Positions 9,858 through 19,183 of a DNA stretch of 64,000 bases are shown in pieces; the stretch's first letter is position 1; each line of letters starts with the position of its first letter. The notes under the pieces were generated by a model. That model was not told the origin of the DNA. It did no database searches and worked only from the letters and a program-made list of their open reading frames with translations. A program made the position numbers and the translations under genes. The DNA comes from Maricaulis sp947259345 (GTDB lineage Bacteria; Pseudomonadota; Alphaproteobacteria; Caulobacterales; Maricaulaceae), in contig OZ244254.1 in assembly GCA_965217205.1 (NCBI GenBank), positions 2,976,001 to 3,040,000 on the forward strand. The letters are read 5' to 3'.

Positions 9858-9893
9858 AAAGGCGCTGGTCGAGCCCGACCAGCGCCTTTCTTG
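9858..9893. terminator. Bidirectional intrinsic terminator
   Basis: Perfect 14-base arms (AAAGGCGCTGGTCG at 9858-9871 and its complement at 9876-9889) flank a four-base loop, with an A run on the left and T residues on the right. It sits between the convergent phaZ and the secreted protein gene and can end both. Confidence 0.88.
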
Positions 9894-9911
9894 TGTGGCA
9901 TCCGCGATCGA

Positions 9912-11480
9912 TCAGGGCGCTTCGGAGGTGAAGCTCAGCCCCAGCGCGTTGTAGTCAAACGTACCGGCCTCGATATCGACCATCATCTGACCGATGCTGA
10001 GCGGCTCGGGCGGCGTCATATCGACGGTCAGGCTCCCACCCTGATTGACGAAGTTCGTCAGGGCGGAGGACAATTCAGCCAGCACCGGGCGCGGGATTTC
10101 CGGCGGTGCCGCCATCAGACCCATGCCCATCATCGCGCCGGCCTGAACCCGCAACTCGTCCTTGGTGACGCCCTGGGCAGCTGCCCCGGCCTCAAGCGCC
10201 CGATCGAGCAGCGACAGGTCGACGAAGCGCATCGACATGTTGTTGATGAGAAGCGGTCCCATCAGATTGACCATGGCATCCATCTGGGCAGCCGTGTCGG
10301 ACTCATCGACAGTGGACAGCGTTTCCATCGCATCTGGCATGTTGGCGAGATACTCGTTGAAGCCGGACATGTCCTGGCCCATCTCGATGCGCAGGCCATC
10401 GGTCAGTTCGATATAATTCTCGCCCGTCGTATAGGACCGGCCCGTGTCTTCGTCATAAACCGAATTGGCCTGCATGCGCAGTTCAAGCTGCTCATAGCCA
10501 AGCATACCCAATCCCATGGCAAGCTGTGCGCCGGCCGGTTTGGACGGATCCGGGATCAGCATGGCGGAGCCGAGCTCGGCCGTGCTGGTAATGCGCGAAC
10601 CGCTGCGCTCCATGGCCGCCGTCAGGTGATCCATGGAGAAGTGAACGCCCGACGCCTCGACCAGGATGTCGCGCACCGCGAAACGGTCATAGATGTCGAC
10701 CGGCGAGAGGAAGGCACTCTGATAATAGGCCTGCATCACAGCGTCTTCGTCAGCACCGGCCGCCGCCGCATCCATCATGTCGGCATAGGCCGCCGTCTGG
10801 AAACCGATGATCGACATTTCGCCAAGATTGACGGTGACATCCTCGCCGGTCTCGTCAGCGCCGGAGAAGGCGAAGCCCAGCATGGCAAGGCGGCCCAGCT
10901 CAACGCGCGAATACTGCTCGACGACGAATTGGGCCAGGCTGAACTCGAACGGATTGCCGTCCTCTTCGCCATTGCCCGTCAGGCCTTCGATCGCGAAGCC
11001 CTCAAACTCGTACAGATTCCAGTCTGGCTCGTAATCATCGCCATTTTCACCGGCGACAGCGCGTCCGAAGTCATGGGTCATGACGGCGTTCGGGCCATCG
11101 AGGCTGATGCGGTCGAGGCGGATCACCGTGCCGTCCGTCTCGTCGGTCGCGATGATGCCTTCGAGCGCGAGTCCGTCAAACAGGACTTCGCCGTCGGAGT
11201 CGAGACGCAGCGTGTCGAAGATCATGCGATCAACCTGCACCGAGTCCGGACCGCCATCGCCTTCATCATTGATATCGCTGAAGGTGACATCATTCAGAAT
11301 GTAGCGACCGCCACGAAAGCTGGCACTGTCATAGGTGAAGCCGTCCTGGTCGCCATCAAGTCCCATCCGCTCCATGGCGGCTTCCGCCGCAGCACGGCTC
11401 TGGGCCTCAACACTCCCGGCCGGCAGCATGTAAACGGCGACACTCGCCGCGGCCGCGGCAGTAAGCAGGCTATATCTCAT
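9912..11480 (-). CDS. Large secreted protein of unknown function
   Basis: A 522-residue exported protein with a signal peptide (MRYSLLTAAAAASVAVYMLPAGSVEAQ). I recognise no named domain. The mature part is very acidic, with repeated beta-rich phrases of the type VTFSDIND, IRLDRISLDG and VNLGEMSIIGF. These suggest a repeating beta-strand architecture of the kind seen in periplasmic or surface lipid-handling proteins; that is only an inference. The start at 11480 has a GAGGGGG site nine bases upstream; the reading frame continues open further upstream without support. It lies 106 bases downstream of the penicillin-binding protein gene, so cotranscription is possible. Confidence 0.8.
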   Translation of the reverse strand: MRYSLLTAAAAASVAVYMLPAGSVEAQSRAAAEAAMERMGLDGDQDGFTYDSASFRGGRYILNDVTFSDINDEGDGGPDSVQVDRMIFDTLRLDSDGEVLFDGLALEGIIATDETDGTVIRLDRISLDGPNAVMTHDFGRAVAGENGDDYEPDWNLYEFEGFAIEGLTGNGEEDGNPFEFSLAQFVVEQYSRVELGRLAMLGFAFSGADETGEDVTVNLGEMSIIGFQTAAYADMMDAAAAGADEDAVMQAYYQSAFLSPVDIYDRFAVRDILVEASGVHFSMDHLTAAMERSGSRITSTAELGSAMLIPDPSKPAGAQLAMGLGMLGYEQLELRMQANSVYDEDTGRSYTTGENYIELTDGLRIEMGQDMSGFNEYLANMPDAMETLSTVDESDTAAQMDAMVNLMGPLLINNMSMRFVDLSLLDRALEAGAAAQGVTKDELRVQAGAMMGMGLMAAPPEIPRPVLAELSSALTNFVNQGGSLTVDMTPPEPLSIGQMMVDIEAGTFDYNALGLSFTSEAP

Positions 11481-11586
11481 AATGACCCCCTCATGGATCG
11501 GTGTTTCTAGGTCCCTCAAGCGGGAGTTTAACACCACGAATGCGACACGTCCTTGAAACAATGTGCCTCTTTGGGGGGATTTTGGG

Positions 11587-13608
11587 TCAGTCGCGTCCCC
11601 CCAGACCGGCGAGAAATGCGCCAATGGCGTCTTCATCGCGGTCGGGGTCAGGTGCCTCCGGGGTGGGGGCGGGCCGGGTCTCGGGCGCCGGCTCAAGACT
11701 TGCGGCCAAAACGTCCGCCAATGCATCCGCAGCGGCGATCTGGGCGGCACCGAGGCCCTGGCGGGGGGCAGATTCCAAATAGGCCTGGAAAATCCTGGCT
11801 GGCGGACCGCCGCCAGTCGCCCGATCTGTCGGCGAATTATCGTCATTGCCAGTCCAGACAACCGTCACCAACTCGCTGTTGAAGCCGGCAAACCAGGCGT
11901 CACGGAAGTCATTGGTGGTCCCGGTCTTGCCGCCAATCGTCAAGCCGGAGACGGCGGCACGACGCCCCGTGCCTTGTTGGACATTTGCCAGGAAGAGGTC
12001 GCGCATGCGACGTCCCGTACGCGCGTCCAGCACCAGCTCTCCACCCGTCGGTGCGGCTGCATAGAGAAGCGCCCCGTCGGCGCTTTCGATACGATCAATG
12101 CCATAGGGCGAGGCCCGCAGGCCGCCATTGGCGAAGGGCGCATAGGCGGACGCCAATTCCAGGGGGGTCACCTCGAACACGCCAAGCGCCAGCGAGCGGT
12201 CGACCCGCATCGGGCTTTCAATGCCCAGCCGGCGGGCCAGACGGGCCACATGACCCCGGCCGGTTTCCTCGGCGATCTGGACGGCGATGGAATTGGATGA
12301 ACGAATGAAGCCTTCTCGCAGACTCATCTCTCCGCGATACTCGTCATTGTAATTCTGTGGCGCCCAATCGCCGATCCGCACCGGGGCATCATTGCGGCGA
12401 TCTTCCGGCGTCAAGCCGGCCTCGAAAGCCGAGGCATAGACGAAGGGTTTGAAGGCCGATCCGGGCTGGCGCTGAGCCAGGACCGCGCGATTGAATTGCG
12501 AACGCGCGTAGGAACGCCCGCCAACCATGGCCCGGACAGCGCCGTCATGCGCCAGTGAGACCAGTGCGCCCTCGCCGGCGCCGGAGGCCAGCTCGTCATT
12601 GTCGAGAATGCCACTCAGCGCCCGTTCGGCCGCGCGCTGGGCGTCGACATCCAGCGTGGTGTGTACGACCAGATCGCCATGATCGAGACCGGCAATTTCA
12701 CGCACCTGATCCGCCGCCCAGTCGACAAAGTATTGCGCGCCCTGGCTCGAGGCGCCGCGTGAGACACGGATCGGGATCGAAGCCGCCTCAAGGCGTTCAG
12801 TATCAGTGATACGGCCGGTCTGCGTCATCAGGTCCAGAACAACAGTGGCGCGCGCCGCCGCGCGTTGGGCGTCATTGACCGGGCTGTAGCGCGAGGGCGC
12901 CTTGAGCAGGCCTGCGAGCAAGGCCGCTTCGCCCAGACCCAGCTCGCTTGCCGGGCGAGAAAAATACCGCAGCGATGCGGCTTCTACGCCATAGGCGCCG
13001 CCGCCGAAATAGACCCGGTTTAGATAGAGTTCGAGAATCTCGTCCTTGCTGAACCGGCTTTCCAGCCAGAAGGCCAGCATCATTTCCTGCACTTTGCGGC
13101 GCAGGGTTCGCTCGGGCGACAGAAAGAGGTTCTTGGCCAATTGCTGGGTCAGGGTCGAGCCGCCCTGCACCACACGGCCCGCGCGCAGATTGGCTAGCAT
13201 GGCCCGGCCGAGGCCAATTACATCAATACCGGGGTGGCTGTAGAAGCGCCGATCCTCGACCGCGAGGACCGCATCCACCAGATAGGGCGGCAGCTCGTCA
13301 ATCGTCACCTCATGACCATGCGCCGATCCCCGTCGGGCGATCAGCGCGCCATCATGATCGAGAAAGGTGATAGTCGCGGTACGCTCGACAGCTTCGAGAC
13401 CGCTGGTATCCGGCAGGTCGCGTGCAATCGAAACCAGCCAGCCGCCGATGAGGAGCGAGACGATGATGAGCAGACAGGCCGCCGTGCGAAACCAGGGAAA
13501 GCCGCCGCCGCTGTTTCGCTTTCGCCGGGGCGAACGCCGACGTCCGCGCGAAGGCGCGGCGGAACGGGCGCGCTGCGCCGCCTGGGATTTGCTGGGCCGA
13601 CGGGCCAT
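11587..13608 (-). CDS. Class A penicillin-binding protein (PBP1 family)
   Basis: A 673-residue bifunctional peptidoglycan synthase. A strongly basic cytoplasmic tail (residues 1-38) precedes one transmembrane helix (about 41-60). The glycosyltransferase GT51 domain shows EDRRFYSHPGID and GGSTLTQQLAKN. The transpeptidase domain has the active-site SxxK in PGSAFKPF, the SSN box in RSSNSIAVQ and the KTGT box in GGKTGTTND. The C-terminal tail is Pro/Glu/Asp rich. It polymerises and cross-links glycan strands in the periplasm. The start at 13608 follows AAGGA; an upstream ATG at 13641 is less likely. Confidence 0.95.
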   Translation of the reverse strand: MARRPSKSQAAQRARSAAPSRGRRRSPRRKRNSGGGFPWFRTAACLLIIVSLLIGGWLVSIARDLPDTSGLEAVERTATITFLDHDGALIARRGSAHGHEVTIDELPPYLVDAVLAVEDRRFYSHPGIDVIGLGRAMLANLRAGRVVQGGSTLTQQLAKNLFLSPERTLRRKVQEMMLAFWLESRFSKDEILELYLNRVYFGGGAYGVEAASLRYFSRPASELGLGEAALLAGLLKAPSRYSPVNDAQRAAARATVVLDLMTQTGRITDTERLEAASIPIRVSRGASSQGAQYFVDWAADQVREIAGLDHGDLVVHTTLDVDAQRAAERALSGILDNDELASGAGEGALVSLAHDGAVRAMVGGRSYARSQFNRAVLAQRQPGSAFKPFVYASAFEAGLTPEDRRNDAPVRIGDWAPQNYNDEYRGEMSLREGFIRSSNSIAVQIAEETGRGHVARLARRLGIESPMRVDRSLALGVFEVTPLELASAYAPFANGGLRASPYGIDRIESADGALLYAAAPTGGELVLDARTGRRMRDLFLANVQQGTGRRAAVSGLTIGGKTGTTNDFRDAWFAGFNSELVTVVWTGNDDNSPTDRATGGGPPARIFQAYLESAPRQGLGAAQIAAADALADVLAASLEPAPETRPAPTPEAPDPDRDEDAIGAFLAGLGGRD

Positions 13609-13739
13609 GCTCGATCCTTGTCGCATAACCGGATGTTTCATCTGCGCGCAGCGGGGTTAATTCCCCATGAAGGCACGCCCGTAAAGGCTTGCACTGGGGA
13701 CAGGCTGACGTCACGATATGGCCGAAGAGGGGCCTCATC

Positions 13740-13919
13740 ATGTCAGTCAAGCGTTCACTTATTGTCCTTGTCGTGCTTTTGGGCGCGGCCAGCCTGTCTG
13801 GCTGCATCGCGATCTATGAAGGCCGGGATGCGGTTTGCCCGAATGGCGACCCCAATGCCGACAATTGGCCCTATTGCGGTGGCGCCGCGCCAGGTGGGTC
13901 GCAACCCTACGACGACTGA
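13740..13919 (+). CDS. Small lipoprotein, function unknown
   Basis: A 59-residue protein with a lipoprotein signal peptide ending in the lipobox LSGC, so the mature lipoprotein is only about 38 residues. The mature part has two further cysteines (AVCPNGD and WPYCGG) that could form a disulfide. A GAGGGG site precedes the ATG. Its last 13 bases overlap the end of the convergent antiporter gene. I do not recognise a family. Confidence 0.75.
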   Translation: MSVKRSLIVLVVLLGAASLSGCIAIYEGRDAVCPNGDPNADNWPYCGGAAPGGSQPYDD

Positions 13920-15781
13920 TCGTCCGATTGACCGGTCGTTGCGCCCGCCTCGGGCGGCGCGAAACGGATCAGGATTGTTCCCGCCTGACTGGGGGCCTCG
14001 CGGCCGGATCCCAGAAGGTGGAAGCTTCCATTGGGCAATCGGGCCATGATCAGATCCGGGCTGTCACCGATTTCCGCGAGATAGGACTCGAGCGTATAGG
14101 TGTCGGTGAGGCGGGTATTGCGGAATCGCCATCCCTGCCACCAATCCCGCGCCAGGCTGTCATAGCCACGACCGCGCCGGATCAGGGTCCGGCCGCGCGC
14201 CGTGAAGGCGATGGCACGCGGGTCATCCTCGACCTTCTCGGCATCCACAGGCCCGTCAAAACCGGAGAGCTGGAAAACCCGGCTACGCCCCATATCCGGC
14301 CCGTATTCGATACAGACCAGAGCGTTATAGGCATCATTGGGAGAGGCCGCGAGCAGCGCCGAGAAGCGGGCCGGCTCCAGCCGATGGTCGGCGGCTTCCG
14401 ACAGGACCTCGCCATAATGGATTTCATGTCCGGCCAGGCGCGCGGCCCGCAAGCGCCGCCAGCTGGTATCCGCGATCGTGACCGGGACCTCGGCTTTCTT
14501 CAGCGCATCCGCCAGCCCCAGACTCCAGGGATTGGCGCCGACGAGAAGCAGACGCTCCGGGCCTGACTGGGACAGGCCCAGCAGCTTGGCCAGCGGTGAC
14601 ACCGCAAACCCGCATCCGAACACGCTGATGAAAATGGTCACGAAAACCAGCGGGGCGAGAATGGCCGCGTCCTCGCGCCCCACCTCGACCAGGCTGGCCG
14701 CCAGATGCCCCGCCGCCGCCGCGGCAACGACCCCGCGCGGTCCGATAATGCCGACAAAGGCCGTTTCCTTGAGGTTCAGACCGGATCCGAATGTCGCGAG
14801 CACGACGGAGATCGGCCGGACCACCAGGATGAAGACACCGACGAATGCCAGATGCCAGCCATTGAGCGCCAACAGGTCAGCCGGGGCGAGATCAGCTGCA
14901 AGCACTACGAAGACGCTGGCCACGAGGATGGACGCAATGCCCTCCTTGAAACGCCGCATTTCCTCGATCGAGGCGAGACGGGAATTGGCAACGACGAGGC
15001 CAAACAGGGTGACCGCGACGAGGCCGGTTTCACTGGCCAGCGCATCAGCCACGGAGAAGCAGACCAGCACAGCCGCCAGGATGAGCGGCGCCTTCATCGG
15101 TTCCGGCACCCAGCCGCGCCGGAAGGCGCGCGAAAGACCCGCTCCGAAGGCAAAGCCCATGGCGGCACCGATCAGCGCGCCAAACCCAAGCGCCATGCCG
15201 GCCTCGACCCAGTCCTGACCCAGCGCGGTCTGGCGAATGGCCTCAAAGACGAAGACGGCAGACAGGGCACCGATGGGGTCATTGACGATGCCTTCCCATT
15301 TCAGCACCGAGGCTATTCGCCCGGGCAGCTTGGCCTGTCGCAATAGCGGCAGAACAACGGTCGGGCCGGTCGTGGTCAGCAGCGCCCCGATCATGGCGGA
15401 GAGATCCCAGGCCAGGCCGGCGACATAATGCAGGGCCAGCACTGCGCCAGCCCAGCCGAGCGGATATCCAAGAAAGACCATGCGCCGCACGGGGCCGGAC
15501 GCGTCACGCAGCTCGCGAAAATTGAGCGTGATCCCTCCCTCGAACAGGATGACGGCCACCGCCAGCGCAATCATCGGGCGCAGGTAATCACCGAAGACAG
15601 CGCTCGGGTGGACCAGAGGTTCACCGGCCGCAAAGGCCCAGATGGGGCCGAGAATGAGACCCGCGCCCATCATCAGCACGATGGAGGGCCAGCGCAGGCG
15701 CCAGGCCAGCCATTGGGCGGCGACACCTGAACCGGCGATGAGCGCAATGGTCAGGGTGAGGTCAGGTCCGGTCTCTATCAT
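13907..15781 (-). CDS. Monovalent cation:proton antiporter (CPA family) with RCK-like tail
   Basis: A 624-residue transporter. About twelve transmembrane helices in residues 1-400 include the motifs ILFEGGITLN, TTGPTVVLPLL and GIVNDPIGAL that mark NhaP/CPA1 exchangers. The cytosolic part after residue 410 begins with a Rossmann-like LLLVGANPWSLGLADAL, as in TrkA-N/RCK regulatory domains. It would exchange Na+ or K+ for H+ across the inner membrane. It is divergent from the small membrane protein at 15847. Confidence 0.9.
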   Translation of the reverse strand: MIETGPDLTLTIALIAGSGVAAQWLAWRLRWPSIVLMMGAGLILGPIWAFAAGEPLVHPSAVFGDYLRPMIALAVAVILFEGGITLNFRELRDASGPVRRMVFLGYPLGWAGAVLALHYVAGLAWDLSAMIGALLTTTGPTVVLPLLRQAKLPGRIASVLKWEGIVNDPIGALSAVFVFEAIRQTALGQDWVEAGMALGFGALIGAAMGFAFGAGLSRAFRRGWVPEPMKAPLILAAVLVCFSVADALASETGLVAVTLFGLVVANSRLASIEEMRRFKEGIASILVASVFVVLAADLAPADLLALNGWHLAFVGVFILVVRPISVVLATFGSGLNLKETAFVGIIGPRGVVAAAAAGHLAASLVEVGREDAAILAPLVFVTIFISVFGCGFAVSPLAKLLGLSQSGPERLLLVGANPWSLGLADALKKAEVPVTIADTSWRRLRAARLAGHEIHYGEVLSEAADHRLEPARFSALLAASPNDAYNALVCIEYGPDMGRSRVFQLSGFDGPVDAEKVEDDPRAIAFTARGRTLIRRGRGYDSLARDWWQGWRFRNTRLTDTYTLESYLAEIGDSPDLIMARLPNGSFHLLGSGREAPSQAGTILIRFAPPEAGATTGQSDDQSS

Positions 15782-15846
15782 GCGATCCTGTTAGCGCGTT
15801 TCGTTCCATTCGTCGCCCCGGAGGCGACAGACCTGGGGAGGCAAAA

Positions 15847-16104
15847 ATGGACACTCTGCCACACGAGGCCCAACTGGCCCTGACTTCCTTCATCGCGGCC
15901 CTGCTTGTCGGCGGTCCCATCGCCCTGATCGGCGCCGGCAATGCCATTGCCATCGCCCGCTGGACCGGGACATTCATGTTGCGCCGTCGCCTCGCAACCA
16001 GCATCCTTTTCGGACTGGTCGGCAGCGCCGGACTGTTCGGATCCAGCCTGCTGGACAATCCGGGCCCTGACCTGGCGGCGCTGATCGGCCAGACCTTCTC
16101 CTAG
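15847..16104 (+). CDS. Small two-helix membrane protein, function unknown
   Basis: An 85-residue protein with two predicted membrane helices (about residues 12-36 and 46-66) separated by a basic MLRRRLA turn. A strong GGGGAGG site lies six bases upstream of the ATG. It is divergent from the antiporter with 65 bases between them. Its TAG stop shares CTAG with the stop of the convergent gene at 16101. I recognise no family. Confidence 0.7.
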   Translation: MDTLPHEAQLALTSFIAALLVGGPIALIGAGNAIAIARWTGTFMLRRRLATSILFGLVGSAGLFGSSLLDNPGPDLAALIGQTFS

Positions 16105-16631
16105 AGCGACCCCTCTTCGGAGTGCACCAGGTCGAAGCCGATCGCGCGCCCGCCATAATCACCATTCTCGTAGAGGTCCGCATGGTCGCTGAACCAGCCG
16201 ATCAGATGCGCGTGCAAACGTTCAAACACAACCGTCAGCGCAGACGCGTCGAGCGGCAGATCGAGATCGAAAACCGGCCCATTCGCGATCGCGATCTCGA
16301 CATGATGACCCTTCTTCGCACAGGACAGGACGAGACGCGTCCAATCGCCGGTGCGTGACACCTTCACCGCCAGGCCGAAGCTGATGACCCCCAACGGCAA
16401 GAAACCCTTCCCCGATACGGAGAAAGCCCCGGACCTGTACGGTTGCGGCGACCATGCCCCCTCGGGGGGAACCAGGTGCACACACACGCTATCACCCGTC
16501 CCCAGAAATCGACAAAACCCGGTCGAGACATTCTCGGCCACCGAACGGATCACGGCGTAATTGTCCAGCGAGCAAGCGCCATAGCGTTCCGCCGCATCGG
16601 CAAGCTCATCAAACCGGCTCTTGTCGCGCAT
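16101..16631 (-). CDS. Hypothetical cytoplasmic protein
   Basis: A 176-residue protein without signal peptide or membrane helix. It has a GGGAG ribosome site seven bases before the ATG and normal codon use for the region. No known motif is visible; the sequence is beta-rich in the middle (GDWTRLVLSCAKKGHHVEIAIA). It is divergent from the glycerophosphodiesterase gene. Confidence 0.75.
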   Translation of the reverse strand: MRDKSRFDELADAAERYGACSLDNYAVIRSVAENVSTGFCRFLGTGDSVCVHLVPPEGAWSPQPYRSGAFSVSGKGFLPLGVISFGLAVKVSRTGDWTRLVLSCAKKGHHVEIAIANGPVFDLDLPLDASALTVVFERLHAHLIGWFSDHADLYENGDYGGRAIGFDLVHSEEGSL

Positions 16632-16693
16632 TTGTCACTCCCGTGCGATACCGGCTCAGGCTAGTGTGCAAATCGGCAAAGCGGGAGGGGGCG

Positions 16694-17689
16694 ATGCGAC
16701 AAATCTTTACGGGGATTGGGATTCTGCTCGGGCTCGCGTCCTGTGGGCCCGCGACAGAGAGCCCGCAGCCGCATGTCTGGACAACGCTGAATGGTCAGCC
16801 ACCCCTGATCATCGCCCATCGCGGCGCCTCGGGCGACCGGCCTGAACACACACTTGAAGCCTATGCACTCGCGATCGAACAGGGCGCGGACGTGATCGAA
16901 CCGGATCTGGTCATGACCGCCGACGGTGTTCTGGTGGTGCGGCATGATCATTATCTCTCGACGACGACCGACGTCGCGGACCATCCCGAATTCGCAGACC
17001 GCCGCCGCACCCAAGGGGATCGCGAGGATTGGTGGATCGAGGATTTCACCCTCGCCGAAATCCGAACCTTGCGTGCGCGCCAACCCTGGCCGCAACGGGA
17101 TGCCGGCTTCAATGATCAATTCGGGATTCCCACGTTCGAGGAGGTGCTTGACCTGGCCGCCGAGCACGGCGTCCGCACGGAGCCTGAGGTGAAGGCGCCG
17201 GGTCACTTCACGGCCATCGGCCTCGACCCGCTGCCGATTTTGGTCGAAATCCTGCGCGCCCGCGGCCTGGATAGGGCTGACGCGCCGACCGCCATCCAGT
17301 GTTTCGAGCCGGGCTTTCTCGCGCGCCTCGATGAAGAGGTCGACACCCAGCTCCTGATGCTGGTTTTCCCGATGATTGAGCTGGACCCGGAAGCCGATCC
17401 ACTCACGCCGACCGTCTCACTGGAAGACGCGGCCGCCTTTGCCGACGGGGTCGGCCCCTCGAAGGCCCTGCTGATTGCGGCGGACGGCTCTGATACCGGC
17501 TTCGTGGCACGCGCCCATGAGCTGGGGCTCGCGGTTCATCCCTGGACTTTCCGCGATGATATCCCGGTCTCCGAGGACATCGATATCGAGGCCGAGCTGC
17601 GGCGCATCTACGCGCTTGGTGTGGATGGTGTCTTCACCGACTTCCCGGCGACGGCGGTTCAAGTCCGCGATGCAATGACGGCCGGCTGA
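16694..17689 (+). CDS. glpQ: Glycerophosphodiester phosphodiesterase lipoprotein
   Basis: A 331-residue GDPD that would hydrolyse deacylated phospholipids to glycerol 3-phosphate and an alcohol in the periplasm. It carries a lipoprotein signal (LGLASC). The GDPD core shows the catalytic HRGASGDRPEHTLEAY, the metal ligands EPDLVMTADGVLVVRHD, and the late EPEVKAPGHF and GVDGVFTDFPATA motifs. The ATG at 16694 follows GGAGGGG; a much longer reading frame upstream is not coding. Confidence 0.93.
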   Translation: MRQIFTGIGILLGLASCGPATESPQPHVWTTLNGQPPLIIAHRGASGDRPEHTLEAYALAIEQGADVIEPDLVMTADGVLVVRHDHYLSTTTDVADHPEFADRRRTQGDREDWWIEDFTLAEIRTLRARQPWPQRDAGFNDQFGIPTFEEVLDLAAEHGVRTEPEVKAPGHFTAIGLDPLPILVEILRARGLDRADAPTAIQCFEPGFLARLDEEVDTQLLMLVFPMIELDPEADPLTPTVSLEDAAAFADGVGPSKALLIAADGSDTGFVARAHELGLAVHPWTFRDDIPVSEDIDIEAELRRIYALGVDGVFTDFPATAVQVRDAMTAG

Positions 17690-17722
17690 TCCTGTTCAGC
17701 TCACGAGAGTCCGCGCAAAGAA

Positions 17723-17754
17723 AAACGGCGTGGAGCTGCAGCTCCACGCCGTTT
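17723..17754. terminator. Bidirectional terminator, perfect 32-base palindrome
   Basis: Two perfectly complementary 16-base arms meet with no spacer at 17738/17739, rich in GC with AAAA/TTT ends. It lies between the convergent glpQ and cspA and can serve both. Confidence 0.85.
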
Positions 17755-17783
17755 CCCTTAGATCTTGCGATCCCTGAACTGCC

Positions 17784-17996
17784 TTAGTCGGCCAGCTGCA
17801 GGTCAACCGCCTTCGGACCCTTGCCGCGACGATCCGGCTCGGTTTCGAAGGAGACTTTCTGGCCATCTTCCAGACCCGGCAGGCCAGACGCCTGGACAGC
17901 CGAGATGTGCACGAAGACGTCATTGCCGCCCTCGTCCGGAGTGATGAAGCCAAAGCCTTTGCTCTGGTTGAAGAATTTAACGACACCTGTAGCCAT
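17784..17996 (-). CDS. cspA: Cold-shock domain protein
   Basis: A 70-residue single cold-shock domain protein with RNP1 (KGFGFITPD) and RNP2 (VFVHISAV) RNA-binding motifs. It would act as an RNA chaperone in the cytosol. The start is MATGVVKFFN at 17996. A leader of roughly 290 bases separates it from the divergent gene at 18288, long enough for the 5' UTR that often regulates csp genes, though I see no specific element in it. Confidence 0.95.
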   Translation of the reverse strand: MATGVVKFFNQSKGFGFITPDEGGNDVFVHISAVQASGLPGLEDGQKVSFETEPDRRGKGPKAVDLQLAD

Positions 17997-18287
17997 TAGA
18001 GGGAACCTTCCCAGTATGCATGCCCCGCGTCCGGGCAAAAAATAAAGTCAGCATCAGCGTCCTGACACCGGTATTACGGACGTAGAAAGTCGGGGAAGGC
18101 TGAAGTCTCTGGGCCCGATGGGACCCTGCTTTTGAGGCAGGCACCGGGTAGGCGATCAGTTTTCCGTCCGGCCAGTTCGGCCGCCCGTTGCCAAACTTAT
18201 GCGCATGAAATCGCGCCCAACGCAAATGAAACTCCTGTGGCGCGACGCGATTGGAGCGGCATAATCGAGCCTAGGGAGACCGTGTCC

Positions 18288-18875
18288 ATGACCGAGCATG
18301 ACCGCAACCAATACGTCCTGTCTTTTGGCGCCGTCGCCATGTCAGCTGTCGCCCTGCTTTTCGCCTTCCTGGAATTGCGGTCTTCCGATCGCCAGCTCGA
18401 CGCCTCGGTCTGGCCCTATGTCGATGCCACATTCGCGCTCAACTCAGATGCCGGCAGCCTGACCTTGTCCAACAAGGGGCTCGGACCGGCCCTCATCCAC
18501 GAATTCCGGATTTTGTACGAGGGCGAGGAAATCCGTCATCCGATGGAGTTGCCGCAGTTTGATGCCCTGGTCGGAGCGTACTCGGTGACGACCGCATCCG
18601 CGCCGAGCTCCGTCCTGTCAGTGGGCGAGGATCTGGTCGTGTTCGACATTCGCGGCGATGATGTCGGTGAACGCATGCAGGCCGCCCTGCGCGGCCTGGA
18701 GCTTGAAATCTGCTATTGCTCGCTGAACGGTGCCTGCTGGAGTAATGCGTCCGAAGCCAATTTCCGTCAGCCAATCGCAGCATGCGCGGTCCAGGATGTC
18801 GACATTGACGACGCGCTGGATATTTTCCGCGATATCAATGCGCCCGCTGCCGGCACGCCGGAGGATGAAGGATGA
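18288..18875 (+). CDS. Membrane-anchored protein of unknown function, module A gene 1
   Basis: A 195-residue protein with one N-terminal membrane helix (about residues 9-28) and a soluble domain. It shares with the protein at 32023-32643 a set of motifs: ASV-P-V after the helix, N-GLGPA-I-F----GE-IR in the middle, and CYCS----CW near the end. Five cysteines lie in the C-terminal third. I recognise no named family. AGGGAG lies nine bases upstream of the ATG at 18288. The stop overlaps the next start (ATGA), so the two genes are translationally coupled. Confidence 0.78.
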   Translation: MTEHDRNQYVLSFGAVAMSAVALLFAFLELRSSDRQLDASVWPYVDATFALNSDAGSLTLSNKGLGPALIHEFRILYEGEEIRHPMELPQFDALVGAYSVTTASAPSSVLSVGEDLVVFDIRGDDVGERMQAALRGLELEICYCSLNGACWSNASEANFRQPIAACAVQDVDIDDALDIFRDINAPAAGTPEDEG

Positions 18876-19183
18876 GCCGCCGCCGTTTTCTCGAACGCAC
18901 CCGACGCAATCGCGAGGAGCAATCCCGGGCCCGGCGCAGCTTCAATCCGGCGACAATGATCAGGCTCGCCTTCTTCGGCGTGGCGATCGTGGTCGGCGCC
19001 GCGGTCTATGTGGGTTTCTGGCGTCAGGGTGAGACCATCTATGACGGCCCCTGGGGCATGCTCCAACGCCTGATCACGCCGCTCTTTTTCGGCATCAACG
19101 CCCTCGAGCTGATCGTGATCGCGCTGGGCGGCCTGGTCGCCTGGCGCATCTGGCTGCGGATGAAGCGACCGCGCCAGCGCTAG
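18872..19183 (+). CDS. Small membrane protein, module A gene 2
   Basis: A 103-residue protein with a very basic N-terminus (MSRRRFLERTRRNREEQSR) and two predicted helices (about residues 29-50 and 65-90). Its start overlaps the end of the preceding gene by four bases. It occupies the same position as the small membrane protein after the module B paralogue (32675-33028), and both contain a PWG motif between helices, but overall similarity is weak. Function unknown. Confidence 0.75.
   Translation: MSRRRFLERTRRNREEQSRARRSFNPATMIRLAFFGVAIVVGAAVYVGFWRQGETIYDGPWGMLQRLITPLFFGINALELIVIALGGLVAWRIWLRMKRPRQR

Noticed and set aside
8450..9901. Long minus-strand frame opposite phaZ
   Set aside because: It shadows the well-supported PHA depolymerase and has no recognisable motif or ribosome site.
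9891..11510. Long plus-strand frame opposite the secreted protein gene
   Set aside because: The minus-strand gene has a signal peptide and ribosome site; the plus frame has antisense-like composition.
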